In this document: piece by piece, positions 1 to 7,983 of the stretch
Layout of the letters: every line of letters starts with the position of its first letter
Numbering within the stretch: position 1 is the first letter of the stretch
NCBI GenBank assembly: GCA_964522485.1
Contig: CAZFUS010000052.1
Coordinates: forward strand, 1-18,276
DNA: 18,276 nt
Direction: 5' to 3'
Source of the DNA: Methylohalomonas sp964522485
Lineage (GTDB): Bacteria; Pseudomonadota; Gammaproteobacteria; Methylohalomonadales; Methylohalomonadaceae
Made by a program: the position numbers and the translations under genes
The notes under the pieces: model-generated
Databases searched by the model: none
What the model saw: the letters and a program-made list of their open reading frames with translations, nothing else
What the model was told of the DNA's origin: nothing

Positions 1-1315
1 TCCACAGGTAAATGCTGCGTGATGTTTCATCAAAGGCAATACCGAGATGATCGGCATCGTGCACACGCAGATTGAAACCGGCCTCCCGTGCCTTGGCGGC
101 GATGCGCCGCGCCATCCCGGGTGTGTGTATGGTGACGGTATCGAAAAATACATCGGTGGTCAGCCTGTAACCAAGCTGGCATAAACCGGCAGCGAATATC
201 AGAGCCATCCGGTGCACGCGTTCGGCGATAGTCGCCAGACCCTTGGGACCGTGATACACGGCATACATGGCGGCGATGACCGCCAGCAATACCTGGGCAG
301 TGCAGATATTGCTGGTCGCCTTTTCACGGCGGATATGCTGTTCGCGGGTCTGCAGCGCCATGCGCAATGCGGGCCGGCCGCGCGCGTCCTGCGACACACC
401 GATGATGCGCCCCGGAACCTGGCGCTTGTATTTTTCCCGCGTGGCGAAGAAGGCCGCATGAGGTCCGCCATAACCAAGCGGTACACCGAAGCGTTGCGTG
501 GAGCCGACGGCAATGTCGGCATCCATTGCCCCCGGTGCGCGCAGCAGGACCAGCGCCAGCGGATCGCAGGCCACCGTGACGAGGGCGCCGGTAGCGTGAG
601 CGCGCTCTATATATGGCGCGATATCGGTGACTGCCCCGCTGGAACCGGGATATTGCAGCAGCAGACCGAAGCAGTCGGCTGGCAGTTCTTCCTGCGGATC
701 TGCGCTGACGATGTTGATACCGAGTGGCTGAGCGCGGGTCTCCAGTACGGCGAGTGTCTGCGGGTGACAGTCGTGGTCGACGACGAAGCAGTGACCCTGG
801 CCGCTGTTGACGCGTTTCGATAGTGTCATTGCCTCGGCGGCGGCCGTCGCTTCATCCAGCAGCGAAGCGTTGGCGATTGGCAGGCCGGTAAGATCGATGA
901 TCATCTGCTGAAAATTCAGCAGGGCCTCCAGACGACCCTGGCTGATCTCAGCCTGATAGGGTGTGTAGGCGGTATACCAGCTGGGATTCTCGATCACGTT
1001 GCGGCGGATGACATTCGGCACGATCGTGTCGTGGTAACCCATGCCGATCATGCTGGTCAGCACCCGGTTGCGTGCTCGCATACGGCGTAAATAATCTTCT
1101 ATCACCCGCTCGCTGCGTCCGGTCTTCAGATCCAGCGGCCGCTGCAGGCGGATATGTTCCGGCACCGAAGCGTCGATCAGGGTTTCAACCGAATCGAATC
1201 CGACCTCGGCCAGCATTGCCTCGATCTGTTCCCGGTTCGGGCCGATATGCCGGCGGATGAAATCATTCGGCGTCTCCAGTTCACTTAATGGTTGATACTG
1301 CATGGTTTCAGTCAT
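1..1315 (-). CDS. gcvP: Glycine dehydrogenase (decarboxylating), P-protein, N-terminal part; truncated by window edge
   Basis: P-protein is the PLP-dependent subunit of the glycine cleavage system; it decarboxylates glycine and passes the aminomethyl group to the lipoyl arm of GcvH. I translated the minus strand from the ATG at 1315: 438 open codons reach base 1 without a stop. The protein starts MTETMQYQPLSELE and has FIRRHIGP near residue 19. Further on come QRFGVPLGYGGPHAAFFA, PGRIIGVSQDARG and QTREQHIRREKATSNIC, all close to the E. coli GcvP pattern. These mark the single-chain ~950-residue type, not the split GcvPA/GcvPB type. The PLP lysine lies in the C-terminal half, outside the window. 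It begins 21 nt after the gcvH stop, so it is the last visible gene of gcvT-gcvH-gcvP. No strong Shine-Dalgarno precedes either candidate ATG (1315 or 1303); 1315 is kept because it gives the usual N-terminal length. Confidence 0.95.
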   Translation of the reverse strand, partial: MTETMQYQPLSELETPNDFIRRHIGPNREQIEAMLAEVGFDSVETLIDASVPEHIRLQRPLDLKTGRSERVIEDYLRRMRARNRVLTSMIGMGYHDTIVPNVIRRNVIENPSWYTAYTPYQAEISQGRLEALLNFQQMIIDLTGLPIANASLLDEATAAAEAMTLSKRVNSGQGHCFVVDHDCHPQTLAVLETRAQPLGINIVSADPQEELPADCFGLLLQYPGSSGAVTDIAPYIERAHATGALVTVACDPLALVLLRAPGAMDADIAVGSTQRFGVPLGYGGPHAAFFATREKYKRQVPGRIIGVSQDARGRPALRMALQTREQHIRREKATSNICTAQVLLAVIAAMYAVYHGPKGLATIAERVHRMALIFAAGLCQLGYRLTTDVFFDTVTIHTPGMARRIAAKAREAGFNLRVHDADHLGIAFDETSRSIYLW

Positions 1316-1336
1316 GAGGGAACTCAATACTATGGT

Positions 1337-1717
1337 TCAGGTTTTCTGCTGGACGAAGGCGCGGTAGGCGGACTCATCCATGAGCTGGTCGAATTCTTTT
1401 TTGTTCGACAGTTTGATCTGTACAAACCAGCCATCGCCGAGTGGTGCCTGATTAACCTGCTCGGGGCTATCGTTCAGGATTTCGTTGACCGCGGTGACGG
1501 TTCCGGACAGTGGCATCTTTACGTCACTGGCCGCCTTGACTGATTCGATCACGGCGGCTTCCTCGCCCTGAATGACCTCCCGGCCGACTTCCGGCAGTTC
1601 CACGTAGACGACGTCGCCGAGCTGGTTCTGGGCAAAATCCGTGATACCGATGGTGGCAGTGCTGTCGTCGTCGAGACGGGCCCACTCGTGATCTTCACTG
1701 AACCGCAGTTCGCTCAT
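1337..1717 (-). CDS. gcvH: Glycine cleavage system H protein
   Basis: GcvH is the lipoylated shuttle that carries the aminomethyl intermediate between the P, T and L proteins in the cytoplasm. The 126-residue product has the family's normal length and the lipoyl-attachment motif IESVKAASDV, with the modified lysine at about residue 61. The N-terminus FSEDHEWARL and the stretch NQLGDVVYVELPEVG are also typical. The ATG at 1717 is preceded by AGGAG about 10 nt upstream. The gene lies 48 nt after gcvT and 21 nt before gcvP on the same strand, so the three are probably co-transcribed. The L-protein (lpd) is not in the window, as is normal because it is shared with other complexes. Confidence 0.97.
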   Translation of the reverse strand: MSELRFSEDHEWARLDDDSTATIGITDFAQNQLGDVVYVELPEVGREVIQGEEAAVIESVKAASDVKMPLSGTVTAVNEILNDSPEQVNQAPLGDGWFVQIKLSNKKEFDQLMDESAYRAFVQQKT

Positions 1718-1765
1718 AAATTTTCTGCTCCTGACATTTTAATGGTTGGATGACACCCGGCCGTG

Positions 1766-2914
1766 TCAGGCCTGTACGCGCCGGTAACGATGCGGGACAA
1801 ATGGCAGCCGGCACAATTGCGCCGGTAGCTGTTTGTCCCGTACCTGTGCGAAAAAGTCGATGTCGCGGTCGAGATCGTGGGATTCGATGTAGGCGAACGC
1901 AATTGGCCGTTCGAGTACCGGGCTATAACCGCCGCTGGTGACGATACCTGTTTCGCGCCCGCTGGCGTCGGTCAGCCGGGTGGCTGTGCGCAGGGGTACA
2001 CGGCTGTCGGGCAGCACACCAACCCGGCGCCGCGCCGGCCCGAGCCTCATTTCCGCAAAAATGCGCTTGCTGCCGGGAAACCCTCCGGCTCGTTGACCGG
2101 TTTTGCGGCGTGCGCGGGCAATGGTCCAGTGCAGACCCGCCTCGATGGGGCTGGTGGTCATGTTGATATCCTGACCGTAGAGACACAGTCCGGCCTCCAG
2201 CCGCAGGCCATCCCGCGCGCCCAGGCCGGCCGGTTTGACGGATTCATGTGCCAGCAACTGCCGTGCAAGGGTGACGGCGGCATCCACCGGTATGCTGATC
2301 TCGAAGCCGTCCTCGCCGGTATAGCCGGAACGCGTCACCTGACAGTCGATACCGGCCAGTTTCAGAAACCGTACCTGCATGAATGCCAGCGCATCCACTT
2401 CCGGATTGAGTTCGCGTAACACAGCGGCCGCTTCCGGTCCCTGTAGTGCCAGCAGTGAGAAATATTCGTCCAGCTGGATTTGGCAGCGTTCGCCGATACG
2501 CTCGTCCAGCCAGGAGTGAACCGCGCTGCGGCGTGCTGCATTAGCGATAATTTCAAAATCCTGGCCGGCCCGGCGCACCATAATGTCATCGATGATGCCG
2601 CCGTCGTTATTGGTCAACAGGGTGTAACAGAGGCGTCCCGGAGCGAGATTGACAAGGTCGGCCGGACAGATCGACTCAAGCGCCAGGGCGGCTTCCGATC
2701 CCTGGACCCGGAAACGGCTCATGTGCGAAACATCGAATAATGATGCCCGGGCACGGGTATGGCGCTGTTCGGCCAGGATACCGTCCGGGTAATTCATCGG
2801 CATGGAATAGCCGGCGAACGGCACAAATTTGGCATCATACTCGACATGCAACTCGTGCAGGGCGGTACGCGCCAGTGCGCTGGTTGTCTCGCCGGCTGAC
2901 TCGTTTGCTTGCAT
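1766..2914 (-). CDS. gcvT: Glycine cleavage system T protein (aminomethyltransferase)
   Basis: GcvT transfers the methylene group from aminomethyl-lipoyl-GcvH to tetrahydrofolate and releases ammonia. The 382-residue product is full length. It shows FAGYSMPMNY near residue 33, DVSHMSR near 61, the folate-site motif NNDGGIIDD ending near residue 110, GYTGEDGFEISIP in the middle, and GARDGLRLEAGLCLYGQDI after it. A GTG at 2923 is in frame and would add three residues. The ATG at 2914 is preferred because a GAGG sits 9 nt before it, whereas it lies directly against the GTG. This is the promoter-proximal gene of gcvT-gcvH-gcvP. The ~150-nt region in front carries a possible promoter, but I saw no glycine-riboswitch core. 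Confidence 0.96.
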   Translation of the reverse strand: MQANESAGETTSALARTALHELHVEYDAKFVPFAGYSMPMNYPDGILAEQRHTRARASLFDVSHMSRFRVQGSEAALALESICPADLVNLAPGRLCYTLLTNNDGGIIDDIMVRRAGQDFEIIANAARRSAVHSWLDERIGERCQIQLDEYFSLLALQGPEAAAVLRELNPEVDALAFMQVRFLKLAGIDCQVTRSGYTGEDGFEISIPVDAAVTLARQLLAHESVKPAGLGARDGLRLEAGLCLYGQDINMTTSPIEAGLHWTIARARRKTGQRAGGFPGSKRIFAEMRLGPARRRVGVLPDSRVPLRTATRLTDASGRETGIVTSGGYSPVLERPIAFAYIESHDLDRDIDFFAQVRDKQLPAQLCRLPFVPHRYRRVQA

Positions 2915-2960
2915 GGTCTTCACCCTCTGCAGCTGGTCAGCGTTTTAACAGTAGGTCAGT

Positions 2961-2990
2961 ATTGTAATCATCTGTCATCATTCTTGCCAG
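2961..2990 (-). promoter_or_regulatory. Possible sigma70-type promoter for gcvT-gcvH-gcvP
   Basis: On the minus strand a CTGGCA box (2985-2990, 4 of 6 to the -35 consensus) is followed after 18 nt by TACAAT (2961-2966, 5 of 6 to the -10 consensus). Transcription would start near 2954, about 40 nt before the gcvT ATG. Found by eye only; no operator was identified. Confidence 0.35.
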
Positions 2991-3024
2991 ATCGTGAATA
3001 CACCCGCATATCTATCAGCATTGG

Positions 3025-3042
3025 AAAAATCACGCAGGTGAT
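3025..3042 (-). terminator. Weak intrinsic terminator candidate after cfa
   Basis: On the minus strand ATCAC-CTGC-GTGAT forms a 5-bp perfect stem with a 4-nt loop, running into TTTTT. It lies about 25 nt after the cfa stop codon, in the right orientation to end that transcript before gcvT. The stem is short and AT-containing, so termination may be inefficient. Confidence 0.4.
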
Positions 3043-3066
3043 GAGTCAAAGCGGCAAGTTTGCTGA

Positions 3067-4257
3067 TTAATATAATGGTCGGCGGTAACCCTCGGCTATA
3101 CCCTTCTTGGACAGTACCAGCTGCCATAATTGCAGGCTGCGGGCACGGAACGCGCCGGCACAGCAGTTCAGGTAGTATTTCCACATCCGGTAGAAGCGGT
3201 CGCCGTATTTTATTTTCAGATCCGGCCAGGCTGCTTCGAAATTGTGATACCAGGCCATCAGCGTGTGGTCGTAGTCGCGGCCGAAATTATGCAGATCCTC
3301 AAGCACAAAGCGGTCTTCAAGAGATCGGATCAGAGCGCGCAGCGAAGGTATCTCGCCATTGGGAAAGATGTACCGGGCGATCCAGGGATCGGTGCCCAGA
3401 GAGTCGTGTTTACCGATGGTGTGCAACAGAAACAGACCGTCATCCTTCAGGCAGCGCTGCACCATGTCCATATAGGTAGCATAGTTCTTGTGACCGACGT
3501 GCTCGAACATGCCCAGCGAAACGATGTGGTCGAAAGTTTCATTGATGCTGCGGTAATCCAGCAGCCGGAACTCTACCGGCAGGCCCTGGCAGTCGGCACG
3601 CGCCAGCTCCGCCTGTTCCTTCGACACCGTAATGCCAACGACATGAACGCCGTATTGTTCTGCGGCGAAGCGGGCAAAGCTGCCCCAGCCGCAGCCGATA
3701 TCGAGTATCCGCTGGCCGCTTTGCAGACCCAGTTTGCGGCATACCAGATCCAGTTTATGCTCCTGCGCCTCATCCAGATTGTCGGCGTAGGCCCAGTAGG
3801 CACAGGTATAGACCAGGCGCCGGTCCAGCATGGCACGGAACAGATCATTGCCGGTATCGTAATGCGCCTCGCCGACCTGGAATGCGCGTGAAACCTGCTG
3901 CAGATTAAAGAGTGTACCCCGCAGCGAGGTCATGGAGGTGGTGAATGCAGGATTACGTTGTTCGAGCCGCGAGCGCAGGATACGGTGAAAAAAACCATCC
4001 AGTTGCTCGCTGTCCCACCAGCCGTCCATATAGGCCTCGCCCAGACCGAGCGAGCCGCGCAGGAGGACGCGGCGGAAAAGCCGCGGGTCGTGCACCTGAA
4101 TATCCCAGGGCCGGTTGCCGTTGATGGTGATACCGCTCTCATCCAGCAGGCTGCGGGCCCGGCGTGCCCAGAAGCCATTGGTCGTGCCACCATTGCCGTT
4201 CGTGACACTATCGCCGGCCGTGACCTGATTGTCGGTTTTTATATTGGATTCAAACAT
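3067..4257 (-). CDS. cfa: Cyclopropane-fatty-acyl-phospholipid synthase
   Basis: Cfa uses S-adenosylmethionine to add a methylene bridge across the double bond of unsaturated acyl chains in membrane phospholipids, usually in stationary phase or under acid or solvent stress. The 396-residue product matches E. coli Cfa along its length. It has GSLGLGEAYMDGWW near residues 68-81, the SAM loop LDIGCGWG at 185-192, MFEHVGHKNY near 250, and NCCAGAFRAR near 364. In the last motif C366 aligns with the conserved active-site cysteine. The first ~27 residues are a low-complexity Asn/Gly/Thr-rich extension before the usual start of homology. No clear Shine-Dalgarno is visible before the ATG, but no later Met keeps the conserved N-terminal domain. 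It is divergent from the YdcH-like gene across ~155 bp. Confidence 0.96.
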   Translation of the reverse strand: MFESNIKTDNQVTAGDSVTNGNGGTTNGFWARRARSLLDESGITINGNRPWDIQVHDPRLFRRVLLRGSLGLGEAYMDGWWDSEQLDGFFHRILRSRLEQRNPAFTTSMTSLRGTLFNLQQVSRAFQVGEAHYDTGNDLFRAMLDRRLVYTCAYWAYADNLDEAQEHKLDLVCRKLGLQSGQRILDIGCGWGSFARFAAEQYGVHVVGITVSKEQAELARADCQGLPVEFRLLDYRSINETFDHIVSLGMFEHVGHKNYATYMDMVQRCLKDDGLFLLHTIGKHDSLGTDPWIARYIFPNGEIPSLRALIRSLEDRFVLEDLHNFGRDYDHTLMAWYHNFEAAWPDLKIKYGDRFYRMWKYYLNCCAGAFRARSLQLWQLVLSKKGIAEGYRRPLY

Positions 4258-4412
4258 CTATTTAATTAGAACCATTCCAGGCCCAGGACTCAAGATTTAT
4301 CTGCTGGCCGAATCCCGCCAGATAGTCTAATTTTATGATGTATGGATGATTTCAACCATCCCCTGAATTCTGGATTTTCCGTTTCATTTCCAGTCAGCCG
4401 CGAGGTGAAACT

Positions 4413-4643
4413 ATGTTCGATTACGATCAGAGTGTTGTTCAATCCCTGTTGAAAGAAGATATCGAATTTAAACGTCTGTACGAGAAGCACACCCGCCTGA
4501 AGCAGCAAGTCAATGAAGCCCACGATGGTGTTGTTCCCATGGATGATTTTGCTCTCGAGACACTGAAGAAAGAAAAGCTACTGGTTAAAGACAGAATGGC
4601 CGGTATGATTGCCAACTACCGGAGAACACACGCGATCGCCTGA
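4413..4643 (+). CDS. YdcH/DUF465 family small protein
   Basis: This 76-residue, highly charged, helical protein has no established biochemical function. The spacing of LLKEDIEFKRLYEKH, a short loop, and ALETLKKEKLLVKDRM matches the DUF465 (YdcH) family, which is predicted to form a short antiparallel coiled-coil hairpin. The start is well supported by GAGGTGA about 6 nt before the ATG. It is a single-gene unit: divergent from cfa upstream, convergent with the MFS gene downstream, and closed by a good intrinsic terminator ~45 nt after the stop. The family assignment is by recognition of the sequence pattern; any role would be inference. Confidence 0.85.
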   Translation: MFDYDQSVVQSLLKEDIEFKRLYEKHTRLKQQVNEAHDGVVPMDDFALETLKKEKLLVKDRMAGMIANYRRTHAIA

Positions 4644-4688
4644 TTGCCCGACATCGCGTCACCGCACGCGCGATTGTCAAACCTGCCA

Positions 4689-4723
4689 CCCCGTTATCGT
4701 GCAAAAGCTAATGGGGTTTTTAT
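4689..4723 (+). terminator. Intrinsic terminator of the YdcH-like gene
   Basis: CCCCGTTA (4689-4696) pairs with TAATGGGG (4709-4716), an 8-bp stem with one G-U pair, followed at once by TTTTTATT. The T-run is only on the plus side, so it serves the plus-strand gene ending at 4643 and not the convergent MFS gene ending at 4737. Confidence 0.85.
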
Positions 4724-4736
4724 TGGATATACCTGC

Positions 4737-6092
4737 TCAGCCATTGCGAGTGGGGTGAGGTGCATGGCGCAGTACTCCGGCCTCGCCGGTCATTTCATTG
4801 GGCGGGCCGCCACCGGTCATCTGCTGGGCCACGATCATCCGGCGCGCTTCCCAGCGCAGCTTGGGCAGTGCCATGGCAAAAGCCGTTGCGCCTGCCATGC
4901 AGACACCACCGCCGATCATGACGGTGAGCGGCGCACCGATATGTTCAGCCAGCGTGCCTGCGAGCAGGGCCCCCATCGGTGCCATGCCCATGAACATCAT
5001 GGAATAGACAGCCATCACGCGACCGCGCAGCTTGTCCGGCACCATGGTCTGGATGAGGGTGTTCGACGCCGACATTTCGATCATCATTGCAAAACCGGTG
5101 CCCACGAGGATGGTCGCTGACAGCCAGAAGCTGCGTGACAGGGAAAACAGTATCAACCCCAGCCCGAAACCTGCCGAGGCAAAGGCTACCCAGCGGCCAA
5201 GACCGAAGACACCGCGCCGCGCCGCCAGCGTCAGTGCACCTATCAGGGCACCCATGCCGGAAGCCCCCATCAATAGCCCGAGTCCATCCGGTCCGCCGTT
5301 CAGGATGCGGTCGGCGAAGATAGGCATCAGTACCGCATATGGCATGCCCATCAGACTGACAACACCGAGCAGCAGCAACAGGCCGCGCACCGGTCGTGTC
5401 TGCCACGCAAACTGGAAGCCCTCTATGATGCTGGCCAGGGTGGATGCCGGCAGTTCGACATGCCGTTGTCGTTCGACCCGTATCAAAAGCAGTCCCGCCA
5501 GCACGGCAACGAAACTCAGGGCATTGATCAGGAATACAGGGCCCTCGCCGAATGCCGCGACCAGGATGCCGGCCACGGCTGGCCCGATCAGCCGCGCGCC
5601 GTTGACCATGGATGAATTCAGTGAAATCGCGTTGAATAAATCGCGCTTGCCGACCAGGTCGACCAGAAAGGATTGCCGGGTCGGGATATCGAAGGCGTTT
5701 ACCAGCCCGAGCAGGCTGGCAAGCACAAATATGTGCCAGACCTGAACCAGGCCGCTGAGCGTCAATGCCGCCAGCGTGGCGGCGAGCAGCATTGCGACTG
5801 CCTGTGCGGCGATCAGGATGCGGTGGCGGTTATGGCGATCGGCGAAGGCACCGCCCAGCGGGGCCAGCAGAAATACCGGTATCTGGCTGGCAAAACCCAC
5901 CAGACCGAGTAAAACAGCAGAGTCGGTTAATCGGTAGACCAGCCAGGACTGTGCCACCGTCTGCATCCAGGTACCGATGAGCGAGATCATCTGTCCGGCG
6001 GCGTAGAGCCGGTAATTCCGGTGTTTGAGGGCCCGGAACATGAGGCTCAGCCGGCTTTGTTGCGGCGGGCTGGCAGGTGTCTTCGCGTCCAT
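4737..6092 (-). CDS. MFS transporter, MFS_3/EntS-like exporter family
   Basis: The 451-residue product is an integral inner-membrane protein of the major facilitator superfamily. Its opening FRALKHRNYRLYAAGQ, then ISLIGTWMQTVAQSWLVYRLT, is characteristic of the MFS_3 (transmembrane secretion effector, EntS-like) group, generally proton-coupled exporters. About 11-12 hydrophobic segments can be counted. The loop GGAFADRHNRHRIL (residues ~79-92) is the MFS signature between TM2 and TM3, and PDKLRGRVMAVYSM is the matching C-terminal-half motif. The substrate cannot be inferred. The last ~35 residues form a polar cytoplasmic tail. The gene stands alone on its strand, with only a weak ribosome site (CAGAG) before the ATG. 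Three palindromes lie 45-115 bp upstream, where an operator would be expected. Confidence 0.9.
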   Translation of the reverse strand: MDAKTPASPPQQSRLSLMFRALKHRNYRLYAAGQMISLIGTWMQTVAQSWLVYRLTDSAVLLGLVGFASQIPVFLLAPLGGAFADRHNRHRILIAAQAVAMLLAATLAALTLSGLVQVWHIFVLASLLGLVNAFDIPTRQSFLVDLVGKRDLFNAISLNSSMVNGARLIGPAVAGILVAAFGEGPVFLINALSFVAVLAGLLLIRVERQRHVELPASTLASIIEGFQFAWQTRPVRGLLLLLGVVSLMGMPYAVLMPIFADRILNGGPDGLGLLMGASGMGALIGALTLAARRGVFGLGRWVAFASAGFGLGLILFSLSRSFWLSATILVGTGFAMMIEMSASNTLIQTMVPDKLRGRVMAVYSMMFMGMAPMGALLAGTLAEHIGAPLTVMIGGGVCMAGATAFAMALPKLRWEARRMIVAQQMTGGGPPNEMTGEAGVLRHAPHPTRNG

Positions 6093-6137
6093 GAAAGCAC
6101 TCTGACATAAAACGGGGGTCGTGATTCAGTCCTGATC

Positions 6138-6206
6138 TGTCCATGTTGGACATCAGTACAAGTGCCAATGTCCGGCTTGGCACCAGCGTAAGGCCCGCTA
6201 CAGCGG
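6138..6206. promoter_or_regulatory. Cluster of three palindromes, possible operator region of the MFS exporter
   Basis: Three inverted repeats follow each other within 70 bp. TGTCCA-TGT-TGGACA spans 6138-6152, GTGCCAA-8 nt-TTGGCAC spans 6162-6183, and CCGCT-AC-AGCGG spans 6195-6206. All arms are perfect. None is followed by a T-run on either strand, which argues against terminators. They lie 45-115 bp before the MFS start codon, a usual place for a dimeric repressor or activator. No adjacent regulator gene is visible. Confidence 0.35.
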
Positions 6207-6361
6207 CCCGGCAGTCAACGGACTTCTATGACTGACGGATCCTTGATATCGCTTTGCAGGCCGCCTGGTTTATCCAGAAACTGTGGCCGGGCGCGCGAGG
6301 CTGACCTGATTGGCGTTGATCAGACGATCCGGAGTTTCCGGCCGTGTAGTCACAAAAGTTC

Positions 6362-6461
6362 NNNNNNNNNNNNNNNNNNNNNNNNNNNNNNNNNNNNNNN
6401 NNNNNNNNNNNNNNNNNNNNNNNNNNNNNNNNNNNNNNNNNNNNNNNNNNNNNNNNNNNNN
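6362..6461. other. Assembly gap (100 N)
   Basis: Exactly 100 ambiguous bases, the usual placeholder for a scaffold gap of unknown size. True length and content are unknown, so distance and linkage between the MFS gene and the gene at 6522-7742 are uncertain. Confidence 0.98.
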
Positions 6462-6521
6462 AAGCTGCAACCGGCGCAACGACACCGCATACGAGTTTCT
6501 GCAAATCTTATGGTTTCCGGA

Positions 6522-7742
6522 TCAGGCCCTGTTTTGATAGAGGACGTTTGCCGTGGGCTCCTGTCCGAATATCTCCGTGAAGGCATGCTTGAATTCGTCT
6601 GATTCGCGAAAATCCCTGAAAATGGGGCGCTGTTCGTAATCCTGTTCCCGGACCGACCCGTTGTTACCGATTCTTTTCATATAATCAGCAGCTGCATGGT
6701 AATTGCCCCTCAGGATCTGAACACAGATCAGGAGATTATCACCGCATGCGCTCCAGTCCTCCCGCCTCAGTCGCTCCTCACAGGATTCCGCATTGCCGGA
6801 AAGTTTGTAGGCCAGGGCAAGACTGATAACAAATGTACGGTAACTGTTTTCGGAGCTGTAACGCGGGAGCGTGTCTATGGCAAATTCCAGAATCCTTCCC
6901 GCCAGATCATATTTCTCGTCAATCAACAGTTCATCAGTAAAACGATTTAAACTGGCATCTGCCTGGCCGATTTGTTCCGGTAGCAGTCTTCTCCAGAGTA
7001 TCTGGCTGAGTTTAACGCCGAACCCGTAGAAGCATTCGTACGTCTGAACCAGAAAATCCTTATCAGAGGCGAATCTTGTATTCTGTTCAGTCGCTGTCTC
7101 TTCTTCCTCCTCCAGCAGAAACTTTCTGCCAGACACAGCGGATGTAACGTCATCGTTTCTGGTATAAAGATGATAGCGTTTGAATGCTGCAACGAATACG
7201 TGCCAGTCGACCAGATTTTTAACGGATAGCAGATTGAATGTTTTTTCCAGCCAGAGGATTTGGTCGGACGGGCGCATGCTCAATACCGATTCGGCCTGCA
7301 GCCGGGCCAGCGATTGCCGGGCCTGCTCTAAATCGTCGAACTGGAAAAGATCCTTATACTTCAGTGTATATTGAGAACCGTCCATGACGCCGGGACGAAT
7401 GCGTAGCAACTCCGGGATCAGGCTTTCGAGGAATGAGTTATACGCGTGAATCAATGAAACCAGAAAACTGCGGGGTAGTAACCTGAATGTATGCTCGGCC
7501 CGCTCGTGTTTCCGGCGCAATAGATCGATATGTCGCAGATGGCGGTAAGCTATGCGGAACTGTTTTTGTTCTTCTGCCTCTATCAGTGGTTGTCCATGCA
7601 CTTCCAGCGCTTTCAGGTGTGCACTGGCAGCAGAATTACGGAGTGCATGTGCTATGACCATTACCGGTTCGAATGATGCGTAGAGCGTGTCGAGATTGTG
7701 AAGGTAGGACTCGGTGATCGTGTGTATGGAACCCCTGTTCAA
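6522..7742 (-). CDS. Uncharacterised HEPN-like helical protein with conserved C-terminal repeat region
   Basis: The 406-residue product has no established function. Residues ~85-205 look like a divergent member of a family of HEPN-type proteins: LLPRSFLVSLIHAYNSFLES, then PGVMDGSQYTLKYKDLFQFD, then DQILWLEKTFN. Residues ~265-395 are helical and repeat-like, with SLALAYKLSGNAESCEERL near 307 and the ending FRDFRESDEFKHAFTEIFG, which I recall from the same family. Where the family usually carries an Arg-Asn-x3-His catalytic motif, this protein reads KRYHLYTRNDD (188-198), so the RNase residues seem lost. An acidic run EEEEE lies at 211-215. The start is a TTG at 7742, supported by AGGGGG about 5 nt upstream; the first in-frame ATG is codon 28. 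The gene is more AT-rich than its neighbours, is alone on its strand segment, and ends 60 bp from the gap. Transfer is plausible. Confidence 0.7.
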   Translation of the reverse strand: MNRGSIHTITESYLHNLDTLYASFEPVMVIAHALRNSAASAHLKALEVHGQPLIEAEEQKQFRIAYRHLRHIDLLRRKHERAEHTFRLLPRSFLVSLIHAYNSFLESLIPELLRIRPGVMDGSQYTLKYKDLFQFDDLEQARQSLARLQAESVLSMRPSDQILWLEKTFNLLSVKNLVDWHVFVAAFKRYHLYTRNDDVTSAVSGRKFLLEEEEETATEQNTRFASDKDFLVQTYECFYGFGVKLSQILWRRLLPEQIGQADASLNRFTDELLIDEKYDLAGRILEFAIDTLPRYSSENSYRTFVISLALAYKLSGNAESCEERLRREDWSACGDNLLICVQILRGNYHAAADYMKRIGNNGSVREQDYEQRPIFRDFRESDEFKHAFTEIFGQEPTANVLYQNRA

Positions 7743-7983
7743 TTCAGCCCCCTGGTCCGGCGTGTGGCGTAACGGTTCAAATCATTCCCCTGCTGATGTC
7801 AGTGACACGCAGGATTAATGAAGTTACGGTCTGTTCTTATGATCGGGAAGATATGATCGGTTGATGGCGCCGATACATAGGAATGCGATAAATCGAAAAT
7901 AATCCTCCCCCTGACATTTATAAGCATTGCCGCTCGGGCAGTCAGAATCAAGTTCCGTTCGCCTGGCCGTGCTGCAAGGCGAC

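Larger units (their letters stand above)
6093..6521. other. Gene-free region around an assembly gap, upstream of the MFS gene
   Basis: No ORF with convincing coding character is visible in 6093-6361 or 6462-6521. The part next to the MFS gene holds three palindromes (listed separately). The sequence on either side of the N-run has open frames on both strands, but none shows a recognised motif or a ribosome site. The short minus-strand frame opening at 6504 starts with TTG and enters the gap after 14 codons. A gene hidden in the gap cannot be excluded. Confidence 0.6.

Noticed and set aside
212..823. 203-codon plus-strand ORF
   Set aside because: It lies antisense to the clear gcvP reading frame and shows no family resemblance; a shadow ORF in GC-rich DNA. 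The long plus-strand frames opposite gcvT, cfa, cysH and the FHA gene were rejected for the same reason.
2924..3066. Glycine riboswitch upstream of gcvT
   Set aside because: The region was read on the coding strand for the conserved glycine-aptamer core; nothing similar was found, only a promoter-like pair and the cfa terminator hairpin.
6462..6504. Start of a gene running into the assembly gap on the minus strand
   Set aside because: The frame opens with TTG, has no ribosome site, and only 14 codons are visible; cannot be supported.
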